Below are positions 55,710-64,000 of a stretch of 64,000 nucleotides of DNA, piece by piece. The stretch is from an uncultured Bacteroidota bacterium (GTDB lineage Bacteria; Bacteroidota; Bacteroidia; Flavobacteriales; Flavobacteriaceae). Position numbers and translations under genes: made by a program. Position 1 is the first letter of the stretch. Every line of letters starts with the position of its first letter. The notes beneath the pieces were generated by a model that saw nothing but the letters and a program-made list of their open reading frames with translations, made no database searches and had not been told where the DNA came from. The DNA is taken from assembly GCA_902590705.1 (NCBI GenBank), contig CACIXU010000004.1, forward strand, positions 1 to 64,000, written 5' to 3'.

Positions 55710-56966
55710 ATGAAAATATTTAAATTTGGAGGGGCTTCTGTCAAAGATGCTGATGGGGTCAGAAATATTTTAAGCGTTCTAAAATATACTGGTTTTAAAG
55801 ACACTTTTATTGTCGTTTCTGCTATGGGGAAAACGACTAATGCACTAGAAAACGTCGTTCACAGCTATTTTGAGAATAAAGAACATTTACCTAAAAAATT
55901 TGAAGTAGTTCGTTCAAATCACCATAAAATTGTAGAAGATCTTTTCACTGAGGACAAAGCGCTAGTCATTGAAAAAATAGATGCTCTTTTTGATAAGGCT
56001 TTAAGCTTTTTATCTGGTAACGCTGTCCATAATTACAGTCTGGTTTATGATCAAGTAGTAAGTATAGGAGAGTTGGTTTCCTCCACAATCATTAGTTACT
56101 ATCTGAGACATGAGGATATAGAAAACACATGGTTGGATGCAAGAAAATGTATCAAAACTGACAATTACTACCGAGATGCAAATTTGGACTGGGAAAAGAC
56201 CAAAACTGAAATTTTAATAATGGTCAAGGGAAAAAGCACACTGATTTCTCAAGGATTCATCGGCAGTGCGCCCAATGGAATGACTACCACCCTTGGCCGC
56301 GAAGGCTCTGATTATAGTGCAGCGATTTTTGCATATGCCCTAGTGGCAGATTCTGTAACCATCTGGAAAGACGTTCCAGGGGTTTTAAATGGAGATCCCC
56401 GAGAATTTGAAGATACTGTATTACTTAATCAAATTTCCTATCGCGAAGCAATTGAACTGGCTTTCTATGGTGCTTCTGTCATTCACCCCAAAACCCTTCA
56501 GCCACTTCAAGGTAAAGAAATTCCATTGTACGTTAAATCTTTTGAAAACCCAAAGGACCCGGGTACAGCAGTTTCAAAAGGAAAGATCCTGGAACCATAT
56601 GTTCCTTGTTATATTGTCAAAAAAAATCAAACTTTACTTAAGTTGTCCTCCAAAGATTTTTCCTTTATCATAGAAGAGAATATCAGTGAGATTTTTGCTT
56701 TATTGCACGAATACAAGATGAGGGTAGATATGATCCAAAACTCCGCTATCAGTTTTTCCATTTGTATATTCAATAAATATGGCAAGTTAGGACCCTTGGT
56801 TAATGCACTAAATGTAAAGTTCAATGTAAAAGTTACTGATCAAGTTGCCCTTTACACCATTCGTCATTTTGACAAGCCCGCTATCAACTTTATCAAAAAT
56901 AAGGTGGGTAAAATTGTTTTAGAACAAAGAACAACTGACACTGCTCAATTTGTGGTGATGGATTAA
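55710..56966 (+). CDS. lysC: Aspartate kinase
   Basis: A 418-residue monofunctional aspartokinase for the lysine/threonine/methionine pathway. It opens with Lys-Phe-Gly-Gly-Ala-Ser-Val, has Gly-Arg-Glu-Gly-Ser-Asp-Tyr-Ser-Ala near residue 197 and Trp-Lys-Asp-Val-Pro-Gly, then ACT-type regulatory sequence from about residue 300. No homoserine dehydrogenase domain is attached. The stop is shared in a TTAA with the convergent dehydrogenase gene. Confidence 0.93.
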   Translation: MKIFKFGGASVKDADGVRNILSVLKYTGFKDTFIVVSAMGKTTNALENVVHSYFENKEHLPKKFEVVRSNHHKIVEDLFTEDKALVIEKIDALFDKALSFLSGNAVHNYSLVYDQVVSIGELVSSTIISYYLRHEDIENTWLDARKCIKTDNYYRDANLDWEKTKTEILIMVKGKSTLISQGFIGSAPNGMTTTLGREGSDYSAAIFAYALVADSVTIWKDVPGVLNGDPREFEDTVLLNQISYREAIELAFYGASVIHPKTLQPLQGKEIPLYVKSFENPKDPGTAVSKGKILEPYVPCYIVKKNQTLLKLSSKDFSFIIEENISEIFALLHEYKMRVDMIQNSAISFSICIFNKYGKLGPLVNALNVKFNVKVTDQVALYTIRHFDKPAINFIKNKVGKIVLEQRTTDTAQFVVMD

Positions 56967-57907
56967 AAAAATATTTTTTTAATCTTTTCCACGATGGTAG
57001 TTGCCAATTTGATGTGGCTTTCACGAGTCCAGCCTCCTACATGTGGGCTGAGGATTACATTTTTGGCATGCATCAAATATTCCAAAGCTAAGGGAAGTTT
57101 GTCATCACTAAAAATAGAAGAAAAAGATCTGGTCTCATACTCCAAAACATCCAATCCTGCACCCATAATTTTTCCAGATTTCAATCCAGTAACCAGATCC
57201 TCTGTAACCACAGCTGAACCTCTAGCAGTATTTAACAGCCAAAAAGGATGGCTCATTTCTTTGATAAAATTATAATCAATAATGCCCCTTGTAATAGCTG
57301 TGTGAGGAGTATGAATACTTATAACCTCACTTTTAGTCATAAGTTCTTCCATACTTACCTGTTGTGCATATTCATCTCCAACATTATCTAAAATATCATA
57401 GCAAAGCGTTGATACATCAAAACCAGAAATTCTTTGGGCAAAACTTTTTCCAGTATTTCCATAACCAATAATCCCAATCGTTCTCCCACTGAGTTCCCAA
57501 CCTCGATGCCCATCCCTGTCCCATTGACCCCCTTTAATAGAATCATGGCCTGCTTTTAGATTATTCATCAAACTAAGTAACATTCCTACACAATGCTCGC
57601 CCACGGCATTTCGATTACCCTCGGGTGCATTAATCAAGTAAATATTTTTATTTTTAATAGCCTGAACATCAATATTTTCAATGCCTGCACCAACACGACC
57701 AATAAATTTTAAATTTTTAGCATGTACAAGAAATGTTTTATCTATTTTGAATTTACTTCGCAGAATAAGGCCATCGTATGCACCAATTTTAGCGAGTACT
57801 TCAGGTAAGCTGTCATCTATAGCCAAATCATTTTGAAGGCCCAAAAGATCGAGTCCTTCAATTAGGGAGGGATGATTTTCTTCAATGTGTAAAACTTTCA
57901 TTTTCAT
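56963..57907 (-). CDS. D-3-phosphoglycerate dehydrogenase-like 2-hydroxyacid dehydrogenase
   Basis: A 314-residue NAD-dependent dehydrogenase. The nucleotide loop is Gly-Ile-Ile-Gly-Tyr-Gly-Asn-Thr-Gly near residue 145, the catalytic Arg lies in Asn-Thr-Ala-Arg-Gly, and the catalytic His in Ser-Pro-His-Val-Gly-Gly-Trp-Thr. Like many short Bacteroidota enzymes it has no C-terminal ACT domain. Serine synthesis is the likely role, but other 2-hydroxy acids are possible. It follows mgtE by 3 nt on the minus strand. Confidence 0.85.
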   Translation of the reverse strand: MKMKVLHIEENHPSLIEGLDLLGLQNDLAIDDSLPEVLAKIGAYDGLILRSKFKIDKTFLVHAKNLKFIGRVGAGIENIDVQAIKNKNIYLINAPEGNRNAVGEHCVGMLLSLMNNLKAGHDSIKGGQWDRDGHRGWELSGRTIGIIGYGNTGKSFAQRISGFDVSTLCYDILDNVGDEYAQQVSMEELMTKSEVISIHTPHTAITRGIIDYNFIKEMSHPFWLLNTARGSAVVTEDLVTGLKSGKIMGAGLDVLEYETRSFSSIFSDDKLPLALEYLMHAKNVILSPHVGGWTRESHIKLATTIVEKIKKIFF

Positions 57908-57910
57908 AGA

Positions 57911-59269
57911 TTAAAATCCCAAAAAGATTTTAGCCATGTAAAAAAACAAGAAAATCCCGAAAATATCATTGGCAGTAGTGATAAAGGGGCCTGTAGCAAT
58001 AGCAGGATCAATCCCTCGTTTGTTTAATATAATTGGCACAAAAGTACCCACCAATGCAGCGATGATAATTACCCCCATCATGGAGCCCGCAATGGTAAGG
58101 CTTATGATAAGGTCTTGATTAATAATGAAACCAAATAAAATAAGAATTAATGCCAGCACTAGTCCATTAATAAGACTCAAGCCTATTTCTTTAAACAGCA
58201 GGGGGAGCAACGAACCTTTCACTAGGTTATTGGCCAGTCCCTGAACTATGATCGCTGAGGATTGAACACCAACATTTCCAGCCATTGCTGCGATTAGTGG
58301 AGTATAAAAAAATAAACTCCGTAATTCAGGTAATTCCATTATTTTTTCAAAGTCTTGAAGAATAAAAACACCTCCTAAACCACCAAGTAATCCTAGAAAT
58401 AGCCAGGGCAATCGAGCTTTTGTAAGCTCAAAAATACCATCGTTAGCTTCAACATCATTAGATATTCCAGCCGCCAGCTGGTAATCTTTTTCTGCTTCTT
58501 CTTTAATGAGGTCAACGATATCATCAATAGTAATTCGTCCCATTAATTGTTTTTTATTGTCCACAACAGGGATGGCTTCCAAATCGTATTTCGACATAAT
58601 ATCAGCAACTTCTTCCCCTGGTTGATCAATTGTTACAGCATCAACTTGGGGGATATAAATATCTTTTACAATTGCCCTAGAATTTGCCGTTATCAAGTCT
58701 TTTAAAGAGAGTCTTCCTTTAAGTATATTGTGTTCATCTACTACATAAATGGAATGAACTCTTGTAACTTCTTCTGCCTGAGCACGCATTGCGTTGAGAC
58801 ATTTTAAAACACTGAGATTCTCTTCTACTTTTACCAATTCCTTTGCCATCAAACCTCCTGCAGTATTTTCGTTATAGGAAAGTAGCTCACGAATATCTTC
58901 AACACGATCAGAATCTGTAATTTCAGACATGACAACTTCCTGCCTATCTTCGGGCAATTCTGAAATAAGGTCAGCGGCATCATCTGAATCGAGTTCTTGG
59001 ATTTCCTCTGCAATCTCTTTAGCAGAAAGTTTTTCTAGTATTCTCTCTCTTATGTCTTCATCCACTTCTGCAAGGGCATCAGCTGTCTTTTCACTATCGA
59101 GAAGTTTGACCAGATAAGTCGCTTGTTCAGTTGAAAGTTCATAAATGACTTCAGCAATATCTGCGTAATGCAAATCCTTTAATCTTTTGCGTAGCCGAAC
59201 ATCAGAGCCTTTATTTATAAGCTCCTTGATGATGTCTATCCCAGATTTACTGATTTCAAACTTTGGCAT
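57911..59269 (-). CDS. mgtE: Magnesium transporter MgtE
   Basis: A 452-residue transporter. The N-terminal superhelical domain (about 1-130), with repeated Asp-Asp-Ala-Ala-Asp and Glu-Leu-Pro-Glu-Asp, and two CBS domains (about 135-255) form the cytoplasmic Mg2+ sensor. Five transmembrane helices (about 285-450) form the channel with the Pro-x-x-Ala-x-Met-Ala-Gly-Asn-Val-Gly-x-Gln signature. The family admits Mg2+ when cytoplasmic Mg2+ falls. It overlaps the end of rsmA by 14 nt. Confidence 0.95.
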   Translation of the reverse strand: MPKFEISKSGIDIIKELINKGSDVRLRKRLKDLHYADIAEVIYELSTEQATYLVKLLDSEKTADALAEVDEDIRERILEKLSAKEIAEEIQELDSDDAADLISELPEDRQEVVMSEITDSDRVEDIRELLSYNENTAGGLMAKELVKVEENLSVLKCLNAMRAQAEEVTRVHSIYVVDEHNILKGRLSLKDLITANSRAIVKDIYIPQVDAVTIDQPGEEVADIMSKYDLEAIPVVDNKKQLMGRITIDDIVDLIKEEAEKDYQLAAGISNDVEANDGIFELTKARLPWLFLGLLGGLGGVFILQDFEKIMELPELRSLFFYTPLIAAMAGNVGVQSSAIIVQGLANNLVKGSLLPLLFKEIGLSLINGLVLALILILFGFIINQDLIISLTIAGSMMGVIIIAALVGTFVPIILNKRGIDPAIATGPFITTANDIFGIFLFFYMAKIFLGF

Positions 59270-60035
59270 TTTCCACTTTTTTTGTCAGCGCAATAAATTC
59301 GTCTCCAGATAATTTTTCCGGTCGCAGGTCAAAGATACTATCTTCTAAAACATTTTTTGGAATGCCAAGGCTTTTAAGACTATTTCTTAAGGTTTTTCTG
59401 CGCTGTTGAAAGCTTAGTTTTACAACTTTAAAGAGTAGTCTTTCATTGAAATCGTTAGATAAATTCGTTTTTCTCGTTAGAGCAATAACCCCAGAATCTA
59501 CTTTTGGAGGAGGTGAAAAGACTAATGGAGCTACACTGAAAAGGTATTCAGTATTATAAAAGATTTGACAAAGTACTGAAAGAATGCCATAGGCCTTACT
59601 TCCTGGTCTTTCACAGATTCTTTTGGCCACTTCTTTTTGGAACATTCCGCAAAAAAAAGGAATTCGATTTCTATTTTCAAGTGTCTTAAATAATATTTGA
59701 CTTGAAATATTGTAAGGGAAATTTCCAATAATTGAAAAGTTTTCCCCTCCAAAAAAAGTTTTCAATTCCATTTTAATAAAATTTCCAGTGATAATTTTAT
59801 TTTTCAATGTTGGAAATTTTTTGATTAAGAAACTTACAGCCTCATTATCAATTTCTACAAGTTTTAAATTGATTTTTTTTTTGATTAAAAAGTTTGTTAA
59901 TACTCCCATTCCGGGACCGATTTCCAAAACATTTTTTCCATGATAAATAAACGGCTGATTGGTGATTTTTTTTGCTATGTTTAAATCATTCAAAAAGTGT
60001 TGTCCTAACTTTTTTTTTGGAGTTACAGCTTTCAT
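59256..60035 (-). CDS. rsmA: 16S rRNA dimethyladenosine transferase RsmA (KsgA)
   Basis: A 259-residue SAM-dependent methyltransferase that dimethylates A1518 and A1519 of 16S rRNA. Visible are Lys-Lys-Leu-Gly-Gln-His-Phe-Leu, the SAM loop Val-Leu-Glu-Ile-Gly-Pro-Gly-Met-Gly-Val-Leu-Thr, and the catalytic Asn-Phe-Pro-Tyr-Asn-Ile. The catalytic motif has Phe where most have Leu or Ile, a mild change. The ATG at 60035 is preferred over a TTG at 60044. First gene of rsmA-mgtE-dehydrogenase. Confidence 0.95.
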   Translation of the reverse strand: MKAVTPKKKLGQHFLNDLNIAKKITNQPFIYHGKNVLEIGPGMGVLTNFLIKKKINLKLVEIDNEAVSFLIKKFPTLKNKIITGNFIKMELKTFFGGENFSIIGNFPYNISSQILFKTLENRNRIPFFCGMFQKEVAKRICERPGSKAYGILSVLCQIFYNTEYLFSVAPLVFSPPPKVDSGVIALTRKTNLSNDFNERLLFKVVKLSFQQRRKTLRNSLKSLGIPKNVLEDSIFDLRPEKLSGDEFIALTKKVENAKV

Positions 60036-60149
60036 ACTTTTCAATTATGATTTAAAGTTGTAGACTAAATATTGTAACCATTTACCTTATCGAATTATTG
60101 GGGAATAATGGAAGATTTGAATAAAACTTTACATTTAAGAATATCATTT

Positions 60150-61421
60150 TTAGTCAATCATTTCAAACCCAGTATAAGCTCTTAAAGCTTTCGGTATTTT
60201 AATCCCACCCTTAACTTGAAAATTTTCAAGTAGTCCAGCAACTACTCTTGGGATGGCAAGTGAACTTCCATTTAAAGTATGAACTAAAGCTTTTTTCCCT
60301 TCACTATCTCTATATCTGATTTTAAGCCGTTCTGCCTGAAAACTATTAAATGTAGAAACAGAACTCACTTCCAACCATCGCTCTTGAGCTGCTGAATAAA
60401 TCTCAAAATCAAAGGTTAAGGCTGAGGAGAAGCCTAAATCTCCACCACACAAATTTAATATCCTATAGGGCAATTCTAATTCATCCAAAATATTTTTTAT
60501 ATGATTTACCATTCCATCTAGAGCATCTCTAGAATTATCAGGTTTTTCAATTCTGACGATTTCGACTTTATCAAATTGATGTAGTCTATTAAGTCCTCTA
60601 ACATTTGCTCCATAGCTACCAGCCTCTCTCCTAAAGCAAGGAGTATATCCAGTCATACAGATTGGAAGCTCTTTATCACTAAGTAATTTATCTCTATATA
60701 TATTTGTTAATGGAACTTCCGCGGTTGGAATTAGATACAAGTTATCTTCTTTAATGTGATACATCTGCCCTTCTTTATCTGGAAGTTGACCCGTTCCAAA
60801 CCCTGATAATTCATTAACTAGGTATGGAACTTGATATTCTTTGTAACCAGCATCAATGTTTTTATCGAGAAAATATTGAATTAGCCCTCTTTGAAGTTTA
60901 GCTCCTTTTCCTTTATAAACAGGGAATCCGGCACCAGTAATTTTACTCCCAAGATCAAAATCAATTAGATCGTATTTTGCAGTTAATTCCCAATGTGGTA
61001 ATGCCTTGTGAGGAAACTCGGGTGTTAAGCCTGCACGAAAAACTTCTTCATTATTGTCATCGTTATTTCCTGAGGGTACAATATCCTCAGGAATATTTGG
61101 GATTTGAGTTCTCAACGACATTAAGTCTGCTTCTATCTTATGTATCTGTTCATGCAAATCTTTTGTGACTGTTTTCAAGTTTGAAGTCTCTACTTTTAAG
61201 TTATTCGCTTCAACTTTTTTACCTGATTTAAATAATATGCCTATTTCATTTGACAGTTGATTACTTTTTGAAAGAACCCCATCTAATTGAGCTTGGAGGG
61301 CGCGACGATTTTGATCAATTTCAAGGAGTTGATCAATAAGTTCGGGGTGTGAAAAATTTCTCTTGGCTAAACCCTCTTTAGCTTTGGTTGGGTTTTCTCT
61401 AAGATAAACAAGCGATAACAT
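60150..61421 (-). CDS. serS: Seryl-tRNA synthetase
   Basis: A 423-residue class II synthetase. The N-terminal coiled-coil arm (about 25-105) grips tRNA-Ser. The catalytic core follows, with motif 2 near Thr-Pro-Cys-Phe-Arg-Arg-Glu-Ala-Gly-Ser-Tyr-Gly and motif 3 near Gly-Ser-Ser-Leu-Ala-Ile-Pro-Arg. The length is standard. It lies 54 nt downstream of ribF and has its own promoter-like box. Confidence 0.96.
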   Translation of the reverse strand: MLSLVYLRENPTKAKEGLAKRNFSHPELIDQLLEIDQNRRALQAQLDGVLSKSNQLSNEIGILFKSGKKVEANNLKVETSNLKTVTKDLHEQIHKIEADLMSLRTQIPNIPEDIVPSGNNDDNNEEVFRAGLTPEFPHKALPHWELTAKYDLIDFDLGSKITGAGFPVYKGKGAKLQRGLIQYFLDKNIDAGYKEYQVPYLVNELSGFGTGQLPDKEGQMYHIKEDNLYLIPTAEVPLTNIYRDKLLSDKELPICMTGYTPCFRREAGSYGANVRGLNRLHQFDKVEIVRIEKPDNSRDALDGMVNHIKNILDELELPYRILNLCGGDLGFSSALTFDFEIYSAAQERWLEVSSVSTFNSFQAERLKIRYRDSEGKKALVHTLNGSSLAIPRVVAGLLENFQVKGGIKIPKALRAYTGFEMID

Positions 61422-61440
61422 GTAATTTAATTTTTCATTA

Positions 61441-61448
61441 CAAAGGTA
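61441..61448 (-). promoter_or_regulatory. Promoter -7 box for serS
   Basis: Reads TACCTTTG on the minus strand, exact for TAnnTTTG, ending 19 nt before the serS ATG at 61421. Confidence 0.45.
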
Positions 61449-61475
61449 TATGAAAGCATTGGATTTCTGATTAAA

Positions 61476-62408
61476 CTAGAGGTATTCTGGAATCAATTTT
61501 TGACAATGTCTCTTATCAATATCTAATTGGATCTTTAGCTTTTCAATAGATTCAAACTTTTTTTCTACTCTAATTTTTTCTAATATTTCAAGAGTCATTT
61601 CGTGGTCATAAAGGTTTCCATTAAAATTAAATAAATGTGTTTCTATCTGATTATTTTTTGCTGATATCGTTGGTCTAATTCCAATATTCATCATTCCAAA
61701 ATAGATTTGTTTTTTTAGCTTTGTCCTTACAAGATAGACTCCATTTTGAGGTTTGAGCTTATACTTTTCAAATATTTTCAAGTTAGCTGTAGGGTAGCCA
61801 ATTCTTCTTCCCAATTCGTCCCCTTTTATTATTTTTCCAGATAAATTAAATGGTCGGCCGAGGAATTTATTAACTAATTTAAAGTCTCCACTTCTTATAG
61901 CATTGCGAACTTTGGTTGAACTTACCGAAATCGATTCAATATCTTGGGCAGGAATTTCATCAACCTTAAAATTATAATCTAAACCAAAACCTTTTAGGGT
62001 TTGAACCGTGGCCTCCCTATTTCGACCAAAACGGTGATCATAACCAATCATCAATTTTGATACTTTAAGACTGTTTACCAAGATATCTCGTGTAAATTTT
62101 ATAGCTGACATTCTAGAAAAATCCTTTGTGAAAGGCTGAATAATCAAAACTTCAACTCCTAATTTTTTGAAAATATTTTTCTTTTCGTTTATGGTATCGA
62201 TCATTTTAATATTAGAGTCCTTTTGCAAGACCATGCGTGGATGGGGAAAAAAAGTAAGTAATATCGTTAGTAAATTTTCTTTTTTCCCCTTTGCAACCAT
62301 ATCAGTGATAATTTTCCTATGTCCAATATGAACTCCGTCAAATGTTCCAATTGTTACAATTGATTCTCTTGAGGGTTTGTATTCCAATATATTTTCAAAT
62401 ACTTCCAT
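61476..62408 (-). CDS. ribF: Bifunctional riboflavin kinase/FAD synthetase
   Basis: A 310-residue cytoplasmic enzyme that makes FMN and FAD. The N-terminal nucleotidyltransferase domain has Thr-Ile-Gly-Thr-Phe-Asp-Gly-Val-His-Ile-Gly-His near residue 20 and the Ser-Ser-Thr-Lys-Val-Arg motif near 165. The C-terminal flavokinase domain has Gly-Arg-Arg-Ile-Gly-Tyr-Pro-Thr-Ala-Asn near 200 and Asn-Gly-Val-Tyr-Leu-Val. No FMN riboswitch precedes it; its leader would be only about 15 nt. Confidence 0.95.
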   Translation of the reverse strand: MEVFENILEYKPSRESIVTIGTFDGVHIGHRKIITDMVAKGKKENLLTILLTFFPHPRMVLQKDSNIKMIDTINEKKNIFKKLGVEVLIIQPFTKDFSRMSAIKFTRDILVNSLKVSKLMIGYDHRFGRNREATVQTLKGFGLDYNFKVDEIPAQDIESISVSSTKVRNAIRSGDFKLVNKFLGRPFNLSGKIIKGDELGRRIGYPTANLKIFEKYKLKPQNGVYLVRTKLKKQIYFGMMNIGIRPTISAKNNQIETHLFNFNGNLYDHEMTLEILEKIRVEKKFESIEKLKIQLDIDKRHCQKLIPEYL

Positions 62409-62427
62409 CTAAAATTTAGTACTACTT

Positions 62428-62435
62428 CAAAAGTA
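62428..62435 (-). promoter_or_regulatory. Promoter -7 box for ribF
   Basis: Reads TACTTTTG on the minus strand, exact for TAnnTTTG, ending 19 nt before the ribF ATG at 62408. Confidence 0.45.
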
Positions 62436-62496
62436 CATTATAATTGCTTTAAGTTTTGTGGTCTTTTTTTTTTAATTTAAAGGAAAAATAATTGCA

Positions 62497-64000
62497 TTGG
62501 TCATTCGACGAGTAATATTACTCTTTCTGTTCATTATTTTATTTTTCATTAACGATATCCAAGCCCAAGATTATTGGTCTAAAGTTGATAAAGAAACACT
62601 CTTACCTCAAACATTTCAGGCAAGGGAAGATTGGCATTACTTATCATTGGATAATGATAAATTAAATTCTTTATTAGTAAGTAAAAATACTTCTACCTCC
62701 GAGGCTCAGGAAAACAATATATCGATTGAACTTCCAAATGAAAAAGGGATTGAAGAAACATTTTCACTAACCCCTGTTGCTGTTTTATCTCCTGAACTAG
62801 CCATACAATTCCCTAGGATTAAAACTTATGTGGGAAGTAGTAAAAGTCGACCAGATGTATCGGTAAGAATTTCATGTACACCGCAAGGAATAAATGCTTG
62901 GATGCGTTTTCCAGACGGTAAAAATAGATTTATTCAACCGATTGATAATAATAGAAATCACTTGTCTTATTTACGATCACAGAATAATACGATCAGTAGT
63001 TTTGAATGTACTACTCCACTAGACCAAAATTGGACTAAAGAAGAAAAATTAAAACGACGGGGAAGTAGTCTCAGAACCTCCGATAGCCATCTCAAAACAT
63101 TCAGGTTAGCCATCTCTACTTCAGGAGGTTACACTTCTTATTGGGGAGATGATGATCCTAGTAATGGCAGTAATAAAGAAGATGCTTTTGCTGCAGTAGT
63201 TAGTACAATTAATCGAGTTAATGAGATTTTTGAAAATGAATTAGGAATTCACTTGGAGTTGGTAAATGGTTTGGATTTAATTTATGACGATCCTGATAAT
63301 GACCCCTATACTGATGATTTTGGTTCTGAGGTTCAAGAAACCCTTGATGAGGTATTTGGCTCTCAGAACTATGATATTGGACACTTATTTGCATATTCTA
63401 CAGCTAGCGGTGGAGGGAATGCTGGTTCAGTTGGTAACGTCTGCATAGATAATAAAAAAGGATCAGCTTATAGTTATCATCCCTTTGAGGGATCATTTAA
63501 TGATCCTTTTTTGAGCGATCATTTTGATATCGATTATGTAGCTCACGAAATGGCTCACCAATTTGGAGCATTTCACACTTTTGGTTATGAAAATGAATTC
63601 GAGGGAGTAAGCTCAGAGCCTGGCAGTGGTTCAACTATAATGGGTTATGCTGGAATTACTGGATCCGACGATGTACAAAGGCATAGTGATCCTTATTTTC
63701 ATTATCACAGTCTAAAAAATATAAATGATTATGTTCAAAATCAAACCTGCTATACCACAACATTAAATGAAAATGAACCCCCTACCGTAAATGCTGGTAT
63801 AGATTATACTATCCCAATGGGTACCGCATATGAATTGAAGGCAACTGCGAGCGATCCAGACAATCTAAAATTGTATTACTGTTGGGAGCAATTGGATAGT
63901 GGGGAAGTAGGAACTAATAATTTTGGACCTAATTTTCATTTGGGTAGTCAGGCTCGTTCGCTACCACCAACTGAAAGCGCTATAAGGACGATTCCAAGGA
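62497..64000 (+). CDS. Secreted reprolysin-like zinc metalloprotease, cut by window edge
   Basis: An open frame of 501 residues without stop to the right edge. A signal peptide (about 1-23: two Arg, a long hydrophobic core, Ile-Gln-Ala) is followed by a propeptide-like region (about 24-200) and a metzincin catalytic domain. The zinc site is His350-Glu-x-x-His354-x-x-Gly-x-x-His360 and the Met-turn is Thr-Ile-Met-Gly-Tyr-Ala-Gly. From about residue 425 a PKD-like beta domain begins (Pro-Pro-Thr-Val-Asn-Ala-Gly). No ATG lies in front of the signal peptide; the TTG at 62497 is the best start. In related bacteria such proteases end in a T9SS sorting domain, which would lie beyond this window. Confidence 0.85.
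   Translation, partial: MVIRRVILLFLFIILFFINDIQAQDYWSKVDKETLLPQTFQAREDWHYLSLDNDKLNSLLVSKNTSTSEAQENNISIELPNEKGIEETFSLTPVAVLSPELAIQFPRIKTYVGSSKSRPDVSVRISCTPQGINAWMRFPDGKNRFIQPIDNNRNHLSYLRSQNNTISSFECTTPLDQNWTKEEKLKRRGSSLRTSDSHLKTFRLAISTSGGYTSYWGDDDPSNGSNKEDAFAAVVSTINRVNEIFENELGIHLELVNGLDLIYDDPDNDPYTDDFGSEVQETLDEVFGSQNYDIGHLFAYSTASGGGNAGSVGNVCIDNKKGSAYSYHPFEGSFNDPFLSDHFDIDYVAHEMAHQFGAFHTFGYENEFEGVSSEPGSGSTIMGYAGITGSDDVQRHSDPYFHYHSLKNINDYVQNQTCYTTTLNENEPPTVNAGIDYTIPMGTAYELKATASDPDNLKLYYCWEQLDSGEVGTNNFGPNFHLGSQARSLPPTESAIRTIPR
63481..63512 (+). other. Two overlapping hairpins with T-tract inside the protease gene
   Basis: GGATCATT (63490-63497) and AATGATCC (63499-63506) form a perfect inverted repeat followed by six T (63507-63512), like an intrinsic terminator. 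A second possible stem, CCCT/AGGG (63481-63484 with 63488-63491), shares two bases of the first stem, so the two exclude each other. The whole element is coding sequence. Confidence 0.35.

Noticed and set aside
60094..60109. ATTATT-GGGG-AATAAT inverted repeat between serS and rsmA
   Set aside because: Looks like a hairpin, but no T-tract follows on the minus strand, so it is not called a terminator.
1..64000. Mobile elements, CRISPR arrays, toxin-antitoxin or phage-defence genes
   Set aside because: Looked for transposase/integrase motifs, direct repeat arrays and small paired operons; none found. Nearly every gene belongs to a conserved housekeeping, respiratory or envelope family.

Overview
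The window reads as a stretch of chromosome from a low-GC member of the Bacteroidota, most likely a gliding flavobacterium. The evidence is the full-length SprA (type IX secretion/gliding translocon), the alternative complex III (act) operon joined to an aa3-type oxidase, the nadK-DUF6089-uppS-bamA-ompH-ompH order, the ruvA-sprA-gcvH order, and repeated promoter-like boxes of the Bacteroidota form TAnnTTTG just upstream of genes. It is almost entirely conserved, densely packed core genome. I saw no insertion sequence, integrase, prophage, CRISPR array, rRNA or tRNA, and no gene-free stretch longer than about 200 bases.

Layout. 1-1790 (minus): a MoxR/BchI-like AAA+ ATPase cut by the window edge and its VWA partner. 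1870-4272 (minus): a two-gene unit of a diheme cytochrome lipoprotein and an exported parallel beta-helix protein, matching a family pair of unknown role. 4423-8836 (plus): rimP-nusA-infB. 8833-9219 (minus): a small SPOR-domain protein. 9421-20564 (plus): actABCDEF-coxB-coxA, a quinol-to-oxygen electron chain, closed by a strong intrinsic terminator. 20652-33407 (plus): ruvB, queG, maeB (malic enzyme-Pta fusion), ruvA, sprA, gcvH. 33487-34191: a TonB-like protein. 34270-39306 (plus): ctaB, two subunit III genes, subunit IV, a SCO-like protein without copper ligands, a true SCO, a DUF420 protein and a 68-residue CxxC protein; this is the rest of the oxidase and its assembly set. 39419-45180 (plus): a five-gene tripartite exporter with two different MacB-type permeases. 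45204-47386: tsaB, a three-domain Nfu (minus) and a gamma-carbonic-anhydrase-like protein. 47436-53530 (minus): envelope assembly operon (nadK, DUF6089, uppS, bamA, two ompH/skp). 53641-56966 (plus): pdxJ, an alpha/beta hydrolase, a GNAT acetyltransferase, lysC. 56963-62408 (minus): 2-hydroxyacid dehydrogenase, mgtE, rsmA, serS, ribF. 62497-64000 (plus): the first 501 residues of a secreted reprolysin-like metalloprotease that runs off the window.

How the genes work together. The act and cox clusters would form one respiratory unit: ActB/C/F oxidise menaquinol, the hemes of ActA and ActE carry electrons to CuA of CoxB, and CoxA reduces oxygen. ctaB supplies heme O/A precursor and SCO plus its neighbours probably load copper. 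BamA and Skp build the outer membrane through which SprA exports T9SS cargo; the terminal protease is a plausible cargo, but its C-terminus is not visible.

I did not find a clearly new system. The items most worth a second look are the beta-helix/diheme cytochrome pair, the SCO paralog stripped of its copper ligands beside the real SCO together with the tiny CxxC protein, the 17-histidine loop of ActF, non-ATG starts on three exported proteins (SprA, BamA, protease), promoter boxes sitting almost on the start codon (ruvB, tsaB), and two overlapping hairpins inside the protease gene.
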